Below are positions 41,807-51,115 of a stretch of DNA of 64,000 nucleotides, piece by piece. Origin of the DNA: an uncultured Dysosmobacter sp. GTDB lineage: Bacteria; Bacillota; Clostridia; Oscillospirales; Oscillospiraceae. Within the stretch, counting starts at the first letter, position 1; every line of letters begins with the position of its first letter. Both the position numbers and the translations under genes were made by a program. The stretch covers positions 216,291 to 280,290 of the forward strand of contig CAKTOO010000001.1 in the NCBI GenBank assembly GCA_934590165.1. The letters run 5' to 3'. The notes below the pieces were generated by a model. That model worked only from the letters and a program-made list of their open reading frames with translations. It was not told where the DNA came from and ran no database searches.

Positions 41807-42901
41807 ATGACGTCTTTGCTGGAACGGCTGCAAGCCGGCGCTCCCCTTTCCTGGGACCTGGCTCTGGTGACGGACAGCCTGGATGACGCGGGCGTGGAGG
41901 CGGTGACCGCCGCCCGCGTGCTGGACCCGGCCCGGGTGCTGGTGGCCGTGGACCACGACACCCCCGCCGGCACGGTGGCGGTGGCGGAGAAGCAGCGCAA
42001 GCTGCTGGACTTTGCCAGAGACCAGGGCCTTCCCTTCCGGTACGGGCAGGGCATCGGCTACCACCTGGCTCTGGAGGGCGGCCTGAAGCCCGGCTCCGTG
42101 GCGGTGTGCTGCGGGCGGCACGCCGCGGTGCTGGGGGCCGGAGGCGTTTTGGGCCTGTCCCTGCCGCCAAAGGAGCTGAAAACGGCCCTGGAGACAGGCA
42201 CCGTCTCCCTGCCGGAGGCGGAAGTGTGCCGCCTGCGTCTGGCGGGGGCGCTGGACCGGTATGTGACGGCCTGGGACCTGGCGCTGCATCTGGCGCCCCG
42301 GTGCCGGGGAACGCTCGCCGTCCTCGGCGGCGGAGGTCTGGACTTTTGCCAGCGGGCGGCAGTGTGCGGCCTGCTGGCGGCGTCCGGCGCCGTCACCGCT
42401 CTTTTCACGGAGGAGCCCCTGGATGGGGCGGAGACCGTGGAGCTGGCGGCGGTGGAGCCAATGGCGGTGCTGCCGGGGAATTTTGAAAGGATCGTCCCCG
42501 CCTCCCGGGTGGACGGCCTGCGGGTGAACCAGGTGTTCATCGGCGGCTGTGCCGGCGGGACGCTGGAGGCCCTGCGGCAGACGGCTGCGATCTGGCGGGG
42601 CCGCCGGGTGAATCCCTATGTGCGGGTGCTGGTGGCGCCGGCTACCGCCGCTGTGTACGCCCAGGCCCTAGAGGAAGGGCTGGTGGAGGTATTCATGGAG
42701 GCCGGCGCGCTGGTGATGAACCAGGGCTGCTCCGCCTGCTGGGCCCAGAGCCAGGGCCGCTGCGACGGCGGGGAGGTCTTTGTGACCACGGGCTTTATCA
42801 ACTGCCCGGGCTGGGCTGGCCGGGGCCACAACGGCATTTACACCGCGCCGGTGGAGCGGGCCGCCTGGGCGGCCCTTACCGGCAGCCTGTTTGAAAACTG
42901 A
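41807..42901 (+). CDS. Divergent LeuC/aconitase-like protein
   Basis: 364 residues. The three [4Fe-4S] cysteines of aconitase-type dehydratases are kept with identical spacing: Cys248 (GGCAGG), Cys308 and Cys311 (GCSAC), that is C-x59-C-x2-C. Other hallmarks have changed: the DSHTTTYG loop reads CGRHAAVLG, GSCTNGR reads GGCAGGT, and the RNFxGR loop reads NCPGWAGRGH. It lacks about 60 N-terminal residues of LeuC. It may be a regulatory or altered-substrate partner of the next gene. ATG 41807 follows GAGAGGAGGAGAACAA; 14 bases after the RraA stop. Confidence 0.72.
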   Translation: MTSLLERLQAGAPLSWDLALVTDSLDDAGVEAVTAARVLDPARVLVAVDHDTPAGTVAVAEKQRKLLDFARDQGLPFRYGQGIGYHLALEGGLKPGSVAVCCGRHAAVLGAGGVLGLSLPPKELKTALETGTVSLPEAEVCRLRLAGALDRYVTAWDLALHLAPRCRGTLAVLGGGGLDFCQRAAVCGLLAASGAVTALFTEEPLDGAETVELAAVEPMAVLPGNFERIVPASRVDGLRVNQVFIGGCAGGTLEALRQTAAIWRGRRVNPYVRVLVAPATAAVYAQALEEGLVEVFMEAGALVMNQGCSACWAQSQGRCDGGEVFVTTGFINCPGWAGRGHNGIYTAPVERAAWAALTGSLFEN

Positions 42902-42912
42902 GGAGGGAGCCC

Positions 42913-44700
42913 ATGGACGAACGGTTTGAAAGCCGGGTGTGGCGCCTGGGGGACCACATCGACACCGATGTCATCATCATGACAAAATACCTGGCCAAGT
43001 CCTCCCTGCGGGACATGGTGCCCCATCTGTTCGAGCCCCTGCGGCCGGACCTGGCGGCAAAGCTCCGGCCGGGGGACTGCATCGTGGCGGGGGAGAACTT
43101 CGGCTGCGGCTCCTCCCGGGAGATGGCGGCCTCCGTGCTGAAAACGGCGGGCATCCGCTGCATCATCGCCAAGAGCTTCGCCAAAATTTTCTTCCGCAAC
43201 GCCATTAACAACGGCCTTCTGCTCATCGAGTGCCGGGAGCTGTATGAAAACTGCCGGGAGGGAGATACCGTCACCGTGGAGGTGGGGCGGGAGCTCCGCT
43301 GCAACGGCAGGACCTACCCCATCCCCGCGTACAGCCCGGCGGTGCTGGAGATTCTGCGCCACGGCGGCCTTGTGGCCCGCATGAAGGCCATGGACAAGTC
43401 CGCCGTGGGGGCGCCCCCACCGGAAAACCCCTTCCGAAACCGACACCAGCCGGGACGCACCCTGGCGGAGCAGCTGCTCATCCAGAACACCGGCACCCTG
43501 GTGAAGCCCGGCGATGTGGTGACGGTCCGGGTGGACGAGGCGGTACTCCACGACATCTACGCCCCTTACATCTTCCGGCAGTTCCGGGACATGGGCTTTG
43601 ACCGGGTATACGACCAGGACAAGGTCTCCGTCATGGTGGACCACTTGTACCCCACCTGCATCGACGACGACCCCCGCTGCTTCCGGTACAGCCGCCGTTT
43701 TCAGGATGAATACGGCGTGAAGCGGCTGTGCGTGGGCGAGGGCATCAGCCACCAGCTGGCCCTGGAGCAGGGCATCGCCAAGCCGGGCAAGGTGGTGTTC
43801 GGCACCGACAGCCACACCACCACCTACGGCGCCGTGGGCGCCTTTGCCACCGGCGTGGGCTACACGGAGATGGCCTCCATCATCGGCAGCGGCCAGCTGT
43901 GGGTCCGGGTGCCCTCCGCCATCAAGGTGGTGGTGAACGGCACGCTGCCCAAGGGGGTGTTCCCCAAGGACATCATCCTCCGGGTCCTGGGGGACCTGAC
44001 CGCCGCCGGAGCCATTTACAAATCCCTGGAGTTCACCGGCTCCGCCATCGCGGGCCTGAGCATCTCCGGTCGGGCGGCCATCGCCAACATGGCGGTGGAG
44101 TGCGGCGCCAAGGCGGCGTTGTTCGCGCCGGATGAAAAGACCGCCGCCTTCTGCGGCGTGGACCCGGCGGAGTTCGCCTGGCTGCGCTTTGATGACGGCG
44201 CCCAATACGAACGGGTGCTGACCTACGATGCCGGAGAGCTGGAGCCCTATATGGCCTGCCCCTACTCTGTGGACAACGTGCATCCCCTGCGGGAGGTGGA
44301 GGGCACTCCCGTGGACCAGGTGTTTTTGGGCAGCTGCACCAACGGCCGCCTGGAGGACCTGGCCGCCGCCGCGAAGGTGCTGGAGGGGCGCCGTATCAGC
44401 CCCTATGTGAAATTTATCGTGACGCCGGCCTCCCGGGAGGTGTACCGCCAGGCGGCGGAATTGGGATATCTGAAGACCCTCATCCAGGCGGGCGCCATGG
44501 TGACCCATCCCTTCTGCGGCCTATGCCAGGGCCGCAGCGGCGGTCTGGTCAGCGCCGGCGAAGTGGTCATCGGCACCCACAACCGCAATTTCATCGGCCG
44601 CATGGGCAGCCCCCAGGCCAGGACGTTCCTGGCAAGCCCGGCAGCGGCGGCAGCCGCCGCCCTGGAGGGGAAGATCACCCATCCTGGCAAATATCTGTGA
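42913..44700 (+). CDS. LeuD-LeuC fusion, isopropylmalate-dehydratase-family hydro-lyase
   Basis: 595-residue single-chain enzyme in unusual order: LeuD swivel domain first (residues 1-165, with GENFGCGSSREMA at 60-72), then the LeuC catalytic domain (about 180-590). The catalytic part looks intact: GTDSHTTTYGAVGAFATGVG, GSCTNGR with Cys475, CGLC with Cys535 and Cys538, and HNRNFIGRMGSP. So it should dehydrate or hydrate a substituted malate/maleate. No leuA or leuB is nearby, and the partners are an RraA aldolase and a LysR regulator. Catabolism (for example citraconate-, dimethylmaleate- or oxalomesaconate-like acids) is therefore more likely than leucine synthesis. Confidence 0.88.
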   Translation: MDERFESRVWRLGDHIDTDVIIMTKYLAKSSLRDMVPHLFEPLRPDLAAKLRPGDCIVAGENFGCGSSREMAASVLKTAGIRCIIAKSFAKIFFRNAINNGLLLIECRELYENCREGDTVTVEVGRELRCNGRTYPIPAYSPAVLEILRHGGLVARMKAMDKSAVGAPPPENPFRNRHQPGRTLAEQLLIQNTGTLVKPGDVVTVRVDEAVLHDIYAPYIFRQFRDMGFDRVYDQDKVSVMVDHLYPTCIDDDPRCFRYSRRFQDEYGVKRLCVGEGISHQLALEQGIAKPGKVVFGTDSHTTTYGAVGAFATGVGYTEMASIIGSGQLWVRVPSAIKVVVNGTLPKGVFPKDIILRVLGDLTAAGAIYKSLEFTGSAIAGLSISGRAAIANMAVECGAKAALFAPDEKTAAFCGVDPAEFAWLRFDDGAQYERVLTYDAGELEPYMACPYSVDNVHPLREVEGTPVDQVFLGSCTNGRLEDLAAAAKVLEGRRISPYVKFIVTPASREVYRQAAELGYLKTLIQAGAMVTHPFCGLCQGRSGGLVSAGEVVIGTHNRNFIGRMGSPQARTFLASPAAAAAAALEGKITHPGKYL

Positions 44701-44739
44701 AAAGGAGAGCCGGACGCTTTCGCGTCCGGCTCTCCTTTT
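44700..44739. terminator. Bidirectional terminator after the LeuDC fusion
   Basis: AAAAGGAGAGCCGGACGC, TTTC loop, perfect 18-base inverse ending in CCTTTT. asnB ends 18 bases further on. Confidence 0.93.
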
Positions 44740-44756
44740 CACAGGCGGAAAGCGCC

Positions 44757-46601
44757 CTAGCCAATGCCGTAGGTCTCCATCCAAAAATTGATCTGGAGCA
44801 TGTATGCCGCCATCTGGGGACCGGCCATCAGCTGGCCGAACCAGGGCCTGCCGTAATCCTTGGGGGAGGCCAGGAACGCCTCACACTTTTCCCGGTCCAA
44901 AAAGCGGTTCACCGGAGCCCCACTGTCCGCCAGGACCTCCCGCAGCCGCCGGGAGAGGATAGCCTCGTAGGCGGGGTCGTAGGTCTTGGGATAGGGACTT
45001 TTTTTCCGGTGGAGGATTTCCTGCGGCAGCGCTCCGGCGCAGGCGGCCCGCAGCAGGGCCTTTTCCTCACCGGGGCGGTATTTCATGTGCCAGGGGACGT
45101 TGTAGAGGTATTCCACGATGCGGTGGTCGGCGAAGGGGACCCGTGCCTCCAGGCCCCAGGCCATGCTGGCCCGGTCCATGCGGTCCAGTAGGGTCTGCAT
45201 GAACCAGCGGAGGTTCAAAAAGCTGACCTCCCGCCGCCGGGCCTCCTCCCCGCTCTCGCCGGGAAGCCGGGGCACGGCGCGCAGGGTGTCCTCATAGCGC
45301 TGGCGGGCATATTCCTCCAGCCGCAGCTCCCGGACCACATCGTCCCGCAGCAGGCAGGTCCTGGCCCCCATGTCCCGGGACCAGGGGAACGTGCCGGCCC
45401 CCAGCAGCTCCTCCCGGTAAAACCAGGGATAGCCGCCGAAGATCTCGTCGGCGCACTCCCCGGTGAGGGCCACCTTGTTGTGCCGCTTCACCAGGGAGCA
45501 GAAGTACAGCAATGACGCGTCCACATCCGTCATGCCCGGCAAATCCTTGGCCAGCACCGCGTCGTACAGAAGGTCCGCCAGCCGGGCGTCTCCGCACTCC
45601 AGATAGGTGTGGCGGACCGGAAGGCGCCCCACCAGCAGGTCCACATACGGACGGTCCTGGGTGGGCTGGAAGCTGCTGGCGTGAAAGTAGCGGCTGTTGC
45701 CGGTGAAGTCAAAGGAAAAGGTGTTCAGCGTGCCGCCCCGCTCCGCCAGGAAGGCGGAGGCCTCCACCGTGATGATGGCGGAATCCAGACCGCCGGAGAG
45801 AAAGCTGCACACCGGCACGTCGGACACCATCTGCCGCCGGATGGCGTCCCGCACCAGGAAGGAGACCTTCTCCACCGTCTCGGTATAGCTGTCCGTGTGG
45901 GGCTTTGCCTCCAGCGTCCAATAGGGCCGCTGCCGCAGCCCCTCCGGGGAAAAGACAGCCAGGGACCCGGGCAGCACCTCCCGGACGCCCTGAAACACGC
46001 CGTTTCCGGGAGTCCTGGCGGGGCCCACGGCAAACAGCTCCCGAAAGCTGTCCCCGTCCGCCCGGGGCGTGATGTCCGGATGGCGAAACAGGGCTTTGGG
46101 CTCGGAGGCGAACACCAGCGTCCCGCCTGTTTCCGCGTAAAACAGAGGCTTGACGCCCATCCGGTCCCGGCAGAGCACCAGCTTCTGCGCCCCGCTGTCC
46201 CAGACGGCGAAGGCGAAAATGCCGTTGAGCATGGCGGCGCAGGCCTCGCCGTATTCCATGTAGGCGTACAGGATGACCTCAGTGTCGCCGGTGGTCTCAA
46301 AGACATAGCCACGCCGCTCCAGCTCCGGCACCAGCTCCTCCGTGTTGTAGACCTCGCCGTTGTACACGATCACGTATTCCCGCCCGCCCCGGCGCCGGAC
46401 CATGGGCTGGATGCCGCCGGCCACATCGCGGATGGACAGCCGGGTGTGGGCCAGGCCCGCCTGGGGGTCCAGATACTCCCCCGTCTGGTCGCTGCCCCGG
46501 TGGGCGATGGCCTGCCGCATTCGGACGAGAACCTCGTTCCACCGCTGCCGCTCTCGGGCAAAATCCGCCTGAAAATTGCAAAAACCGGAAATTCCACACA
46601 T
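44757..46601 (-). CDS. asnB: Asparagine synthase, glutamine-hydrolysing
   Basis: Makes asparagine from aspartate with glutamine-derived ammonia. The N-terminal Ntn glutaminase needs Cys right after Met, so I use ATG 46601 (MCGISGFCNF) and not the ATG at 46610. RLSIRD and YNGEVYNT belong to this domain. The synthetase domain has the PP-loop FLSGGLDSAII near residue 258 and GECADEIFGGYPWF. 614 residues, normal for AsnB. Single gene between two terminators. Confidence 0.93.
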   Translation of the reverse strand: MCGISGFCNFQADFARERQRWNEVLVRMRQAIAHRGSDQTGEYLDPQAGLAHTRLSIRDVAGGIQPMVRRRGGREYVIVYNGEVYNTEELVPELERRGYVFETTGDTEVILYAYMEYGEACAAMLNGIFAFAVWDSGAQKLVLCRDRMGVKPLFYAETGGTLVFASEPKALFRHPDITPRADGDSFRELFAVGPARTPGNGVFQGVREVLPGSLAVFSPEGLRQRPYWTLEAKPHTDSYTETVEKVSFLVRDAIRRQMVSDVPVCSFLSGGLDSAIITVEASAFLAERGGTLNTFSFDFTGNSRYFHASSFQPTQDRPYVDLLVGRLPVRHTYLECGDARLADLLYDAVLAKDLPGMTDVDASLLYFCSLVKRHNKVALTGECADEIFGGYPWFYREELLGAGTFPWSRDMGARTCLLRDDVVRELRLEEYARQRYEDTLRAVPRLPGESGEEARRREVSFLNLRWFMQTLLDRMDRASMAWGLEARVPFADHRIVEYLYNVPWHMKYRPGEEKALLRAACAGALPQEILHRKKSPYPKTYDPAYEAILSRRLREVLADSGAPVNRFLDREKCEAFLASPKDYGRPWFGQLMAGPQMAAYMLQINFWMETYGIG

Positions 46602-46704
46602 ATTTTTCATTCACCCCACAAAAAAAGCGCCGCCTTTTCCGGCAAGCGCCATTGCTTACGGACCCATTCTATGCGTCGGCGGAGGGGGATGTGACAAAGA
46701 ACGT

Positions 46705-46743
46705 AAAAACACGCTCCCGGATGTGAGCCGGGAGCGTGTTTTT
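46705..46743. terminator. Terminator of the YhaM-type desulfidase gene
   Basis: AAAAACACGCTCCCGG, loop, CCGGGAGCGTGTTTTT: 16-bp perfect stem between it and asnB. Confidence 0.92.
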
Positions 46744-46752
46744 GGGGAATGG

Positions 46753-48036
46753 TCAGATGTTTTGGTCCTTTTCCATCATGATGTCCAGAATGGTCTTGTC
46801 GGTCTCCACCATACCGGGAGTGCTGACCCGGCCCATGTTGCGGATGGCCTGCTCCGGCGTGGTGTCACAGATGCCGTCGGAGGCTTGCAGCACCACATCG
46901 CTCATGGCCAGGTGGGCGCACATCATGGCGGCGTTGGTGGCGGTGGCCAGCTTCAGGGCGCAGCCGATCTTGCCGCCGTCGCAGATCATGCCGGTGAGGT
47001 TGCCGCTCATGTCGATGATGGCTTTGCCGATCTGCTCGTCCGTGCCACCCATGAGCCACACCATGGCGGCGGCAGCGGCGGTGGCGGCGCTGACGCCGCA
47101 GCCGCAGGTGGCGGAGAGCTTGCCGGTGAACAGTTTGATGTACACGTTCAGGGCGTGGGAGAAGGCCAGGGCCTTTTCCAACTGCTCCTGGGAGGAACCC
47201 AGGTGGTGGGCCATCTCCACCACAGGGATGATGGCGGTAATGCCGTGGTTTCCGCTGCCGGCGCTGCTCATGACGGCGTAGGGGCAGCCGCTCATGCGGC
47301 CCTCGGCGCTGCTGGCCACCCGGAGCATGGCCCGCGCCGCCAGACCGTCGCCCAGGATATCCGCGTTTTTCAAGGCGGAGGCGATGCCGATGCCAAGCTG
47401 GTTCTCCAGACCGAAGTCTGCCAGTTTTTCGTTCATGTCCATGCCGTCCAGCATGAAGGCAAGCTCCTCCTGGGAGCACTGGTCCACCACGGCCTTGATC
47501 TCCGCCACGGTCATGGGCTTGAGCCGGGCGTGGAGGTCATCCTCGCCGCCGGCGGTATAGGGCTTTTCCAGCAGGACCTGGTTGTTGCGCTTGGTAAAGA
47601 TAATATTGGAGTGGGTGCCCCGGATCTCACTGATGCCGATGCCGGCGGTGGTGATGACCTCCGCCCGGGCGTAGAGTTGGGTCTCGTCATGCTTGATCAT
47701 GACGATGACATGGTGCTCCTCCACCATTTGGATGGCATCGGCGCTGACCTGGTCGGTGATGTCCTCCAGCAACTGGAGGCTCTTTTCCGGATTGCTGAGG
47801 CAGGCACCCAGGGCGGCGGCGTATTTCAGGCCCACCCGGGAAAAGCCGGGGATGCCCACGCTCATGCCGTTTTTATAAATGCCGGGATTGACCTCCATTT
47901 TGATGGAGACGATATCGCCGCCGATGGCGTGGTGGGCGTCGGCGGCGGCCAGGGCCACGCAGACAGGCTCCGTGCAGCCCAGGGCCGGGACCACTTCCTG
48001 ACGCAGCAGTGTCAGCAGTTCTTCCTTTGTAATCAT
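46753..48036 (-). CDS. YhaM/UPF0597-family L-cysteine desulfidase / L-serine dehydratase alpha-like enzyme
   Basis: Predicted iron-sulfur enzyme that breaks cysteine (or serine) to pyruvate plus sulfide/ammonia; relatives include E. coli CyuA. 427 residues. Cluster-ligand candidates are spread as in the family: VVPALGCTEPVCVAL, MSGCPYAVMSSAGSGNHG, SATCGCGVSAAT and GMICDGGKIGCALK. ATG 48036 follows AAGGAGCTTTTACC. Start region abuts the aldehyde dehydrogenase remnant, so a rearrangement has occurred directly upstream of its promoter region. Confidence 0.85.
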   Translation of the reverse strand: MITKEELLTLLRQEVVPALGCTEPVCVALAAADAHHAIGGDIVSIKMEVNPGIYKNGMSVGIPGFSRVGLKYAAALGACLSNPEKSLQLLEDITDQVSADAIQMVEEHHVIVMIKHDETQLYARAEVITTAGIGISEIRGTHSNIIFTKRNNQVLLEKPYTAGGEDDLHARLKPMTVAEIKAVVDQCSQEELAFMLDGMDMNEKLADFGLENQLGIGIASALKNADILGDGLAARAMLRVASSAEGRMSGCPYAVMSSAGSGNHGITAIIPVVEMAHHLGSSQEQLEKALAFSHALNVYIKLFTGKLSATCGCGVSAATAAAAAMVWLMGGTDEQIGKAIIDMSGNLTGMICDGGKIGCALKLATATNAAMMCAHLAMSDVVLQASDGICDTTPEQAIRNMGRVSTPGMVETDKTILDIMMEKDQNI

Positions 48037-48083
48037 GGTAAAAGCTCCTTCCCCCAAATTCATTGGTCTCTTGCCTTCGTCAT

Positions 48084-48740
48084 ATCGGCATCATCCTGGC
48101 CACCGGCGGTGAGGCTATGGTGTGGGCGGCGTATTGCTCCGGCAATCCGGCCCTGGGTGTCGGCCCCGGCAACGGCCCGTCCTATATCGAAAAATCCGCT
48201 GATATCCCCATGGCCGTCAAGCATATTTTTGACAGCAAGACCTTTGACAACGGGACCATCTGCGCCTCTGAGCAGAGCATCATCACGGAGCGCTGCATCA
48301 AGGACCAGGTGGTCGCTGAGGTGAAGAAGCAGGGTGGCTATTTCATGAGCCCCGAGGAAAGCGAACAGGTGGGCCGGTTCATCATGCGTGCCAACGGCAC
48401 GATGAATCCCAAGATCGTGGGCCGCTCGGCCCAGACCATCGCCGAAATGGCGGGCATTTCCATCCCCGTCGGGACCCGGGTATTGCTTTCGCCCCAGACT
48501 ACGGTGGGGAAAGACAATCCTTATTCCCGGGAAAAGCTCTGCCCCATCCTGGCATTTTATGTGGAGGACGGCTGGGAAAGCGCCTGCGCCCGCAGCATAG
48601 AGATCCTGCAAAACGAAGGCGTCGGGCACACCATGACCATCCACAGCGAGGATATGAGCGTCATTCGGGAATTCGCCCTGAAAAAGCCGGTGTCCCGGCT
48701 GCTGGTCAATACGCCCGGAGCACTGGGCGGCGTAGGCGCT
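48084..48740 (+). pseudogene. Acetaldehyde/CoA-acylating aldehyde dehydrogenase remnant (EutE/AdhE-like)
   Basis: Homology starts abruptly at GIILATGGEAMVWAAYCSGN and runs through GVGPGNGPSYIEKSADIP, DNGTICASEQSII (catalytic Cys region) to LLVNTPGALGGVGA. It then switches to unrelated sequence where the family continues TxNLFPALTLGCG. About 190 N-terminal and 60 C-terminal residues are missing and there is no start signal. It is a dead fragment cut at both ends, sitting right behind the 5' end of the desulfidase gene. Confidence 0.8.
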
Positions 48741-49274
48741 GTCAATCTCCTGCCACTGGGCGCCGCCCTGGATCATTTGGCTGTGGAGCAGGTCTCTCGT
48801 GTAGTCATCGATATAGGCGGCCTGCGTCTTGAGGGAGAGATAGGGCTCGATCATTTCCGATGAGGTCTCCGCCTGCAGCAGCGCACCCTGGGAATTCCGA
48901 TAGTGCTCCATCGCGTTGCAGATGGCCCGTTTCAGGACATACTCCTCCCTGCGGTCCGCCTGCAAAGCGGGCCGCAGCGCTTCCAGCTGGCGGTCGGTGG
49001 ACTGAATGGCAACGAGATAGTCCTCCTTTGCGTTCAGCGGCTGCACAGGGCGGATATACGCCTCCAGACACACATTTTCCGTAGAAAATGTATTCATGAA
49101 GCCGGTGATGTCCATGTACTCGTTCATGATGATCTCCGACTTGCCGCTGAAGGTGTGGAGCTGCACCACCACCAGCGCCACCAGGACCCAGGCGGCCGCC
49201 AGCATGGAGCCCATCAGCAGAAGGCTTTTTGTCTGAATCGACACGTTATACCATTTTTGCCGCAGCCATTTCAT
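48740..49274 (-). pseudogene. N-terminal remnant of a membrane sensor histidine kinase
   Basis: From ATG 49274 (MKWLRQKWYNVSIQTKSLL) the frame encodes a cytoplasmic lead, a membrane helix (MGSMLAAAWVLVALVVVQLH) and about 140 residues of helical extracytoplasmic sensor region, like YesM-type kinases. It breaks off near GAQWQEIDSAYA where it meets the aldehyde dehydrogenase fragment head-on. The frame stays open beyond, but that part is only antisense of the other fragment. HisKA and ATPase parts are missing. Confidence 0.6.
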
Positions 49275-49668
49275 GCCATGCGCCCGCAATGGAAGCTGTC
49301 GCTCCCATTCCTTTCTTGAAACAGTGAAAAGCCGGAAAAGTGCCCGGTACCGCACACCGGCCCGGGGAAAACTCGATAGTTGTTTCATTTTACTATATTT
49401 GCACGGCAAATACAATTCCCGCGCCGCAAAAATTTGCCGGCCGTATGGTTCCTGCCGGGTGCCCGCCTGAAGCCGCGTCGGCAGGTGCCTCCGGCGGCGG
49501 AGACAGTGCGTGGGGCCGTGGAAATACAGACCCGCACGAACAATGCAGATACTGGAATTTCAGAGGAACTGCGGTATAATGAAACAAAGGGACAGGCATC
49601 TGTCCCGCGCCTGCCGGAAATGCCGGATGGGCATCGAATCAGAGAGAAAACAAGGAGTTCAAGCTTCC
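49275..49668 (+). other. 394-base gap with promoter of the second MATE gene
   Basis: No gene seen. TATAAT at 49575-49580 lies 89 bases before the MATE start; CTGGAA 17 bases upstream would be a poor -35. Confidence 0.4.
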
Positions 49669-51042
49669 ATGATACGGGAAAAACGTTTTTACAAGACCTT
49701 TTTTGTGTTGGCAATGTCTCTGGCACTGCAAAATTTGCTCATATACAGTGTCAATATGATGGATACCGTCATGCTGGGGCGGTACAGCCAGAATGCCATG
49801 AGCGGAGTCAGCCTGTGCAACCAGGTGCAATTCATGCTCCAGATGCTGGTGGAGGGCGCCGGCGAGGGCGCTGTTGTGCTGGGCGCCCAATACTGGGGGA
49901 AGAATAAATTGGAGCCGATTCCCCATATTATTGGCGCCGCTCTGCGTTTTGGCGGCGGAATGGCGGTTTTGATGTTTTTGATCGTGCGGCTTGCGCCAGG
50001 GCAGCTGCTGGGCCTTTTGTCCAACGAGCCGCTGGTCATCGCGGAGGGCGTCTGCTATTTCCAAATCATCAGTTTCTCCTATATCATTTTCACGGTGACC
50101 CACATTTTGGTGGCATCCCTGCGCTCCGTCGGCATTGTCAAGCTGGGATACATCATTTCCTTTTCCACGCTGTGCATCAATATTTCTCTCAATTATCTGC
50201 TGATCTACGGCAATTTCGGCTTTCCGGGACTGGGCGTCCGCGGCGCGGCCATCGCCACGCTGATCTCCCGGTGCGTGGAGCTGCTGATCGTCCTCTACTA
50301 TTTGAAGTTCCGCGAGAAGCAGCTGCGCCTGACGCTGAAAAAGCTGGTCTTCATTGACACCAGCTATATTCGGGACTATATGCGGGTCTCCTTCCCTGTT
50401 CTGCTCAATCAGGCACAGTGGGGCGCGGCGCAAATGGTGCAGACGGGGATTCTGGGGCATCTGGGCGGCGATGTGACCGCGGCCAACGCAATTGCCGTGC
50501 AGGCCTATCAGGTGCTCTCCGTGGTCGCATACGGCGCTTCGTCGGCGTCCGGCATCATGGTCGGCAAGACCATTGGAGCCGGGAAGCGGTCGGAACTGAA
50601 GAAGCTGGTGCATACGCTGGAGGTACTGTTCTCTGTGATCGGCATCTGCACAGGCCTTTCCATTTTCCTGCTGCGTGCGCCGGTTTTGAAGGTGTTTGGC
50701 GGCTCGCTGACGGAAAGCGCCTATCGCCTTTCCATGCAGTTTATGGCGGTGATCGCCGTCACAACGGTGGGGACCTCCTATCAGGTGGCCTGCGACAACG
50801 GCATCATCCGCGGCGGCGGCGACACCGCCTTCAGCGCCAAGATGAACCTCATCAGTATGTGGCTCATCATCGTTCCCCTGTCCGCCCTGGCGGCCTTCCG
50901 CTGGAACCTGGCGCCGGCGGCGGTGTTCTTCCTGCTGAAGTGGGACCAGCTCTATAAGATCATCCCCGTGTCCATCCGGCTCCACAGCTGGAAATGGGTG
51001 CGGGTCGTCACCCGCGGCGACAGCGAGTGTGCCAAGCTGTGA
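49669..51042 (+). CDS. MATE-family efflux transporter
   Basis: 457-residue membrane protein with 12 predicted helices. FVLAMSLALQNLLIYSVNMMDTVMLGRYS is the MATE opening, and GIMVGKTIGAGKRSEL begins the second half-signature. ATG 49669 follows CAAGGAG 12 bases upstream. Divergent in sequence from the MATE protein at 8688. It is convergent with the pseudo-ATPase gene and shares a terminator with it. Substrate unknown. Confidence 0.87.
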   Translation: MIREKRFYKTFFVLAMSLALQNLLIYSVNMMDTVMLGRYSQNAMSGVSLCNQVQFMLQMLVEGAGEGAVVLGAQYWGKNKLEPIPHIIGAALRFGGGMAVLMFLIVRLAPGQLLGLLSNEPLVIAEGVCYFQIISFSYIIFTVTHILVASLRSVGIVKLGYIISFSTLCINISLNYLLIYGNFGFPGLGVRGAAIATLISRCVELLIVLYYLKFREKQLRLTLKKLVFIDTSYIRDYMRVSFPVLLNQAQWGAAQMVQTGILGHLGGDVTAANAIAVQAYQVLSVVAYGASSASGIMVGKTIGAGKRSELKKLVHTLEVLFSVIGICTGLSIFLLRAPVLKVFGGSLTESAYRLSMQFMAVIAVTTVGTSYQVACDNGIIRGGGDTAFSAKMNLISMWLIIVPLSALAAFRWNLAPAAVFFLLKWDQLYKIIPVSIRLHSWKWVRVVTRGDSECAKL

Positions 51043-51064
51043 ATTGGCGCCCCGTATCAATAAC

Positions 51065-51104
51065 AAGCACCGGCGAAGTCTGATTCCAAACTTCGCCGGT
51101 GCTT
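51065..51104. terminator. Bidirectional terminator between MATE and pseudo-ATPase genes
   Basis: AAGCACCGGCGAAGT ... ACTTCGCCGGTGCTT, 15-bp perfect stem with a 10-base loop. Confidence 0.85.
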
Positions 51105-51115
51105 ATTCACCGTGG

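Noticed and set aside
48060..48740. Continuation of the kinase-fragment frame leftward
   Set aside because: This part is simply antisense of the aldehyde dehydrogenase fragment, so the kinase homology ends at the junction.
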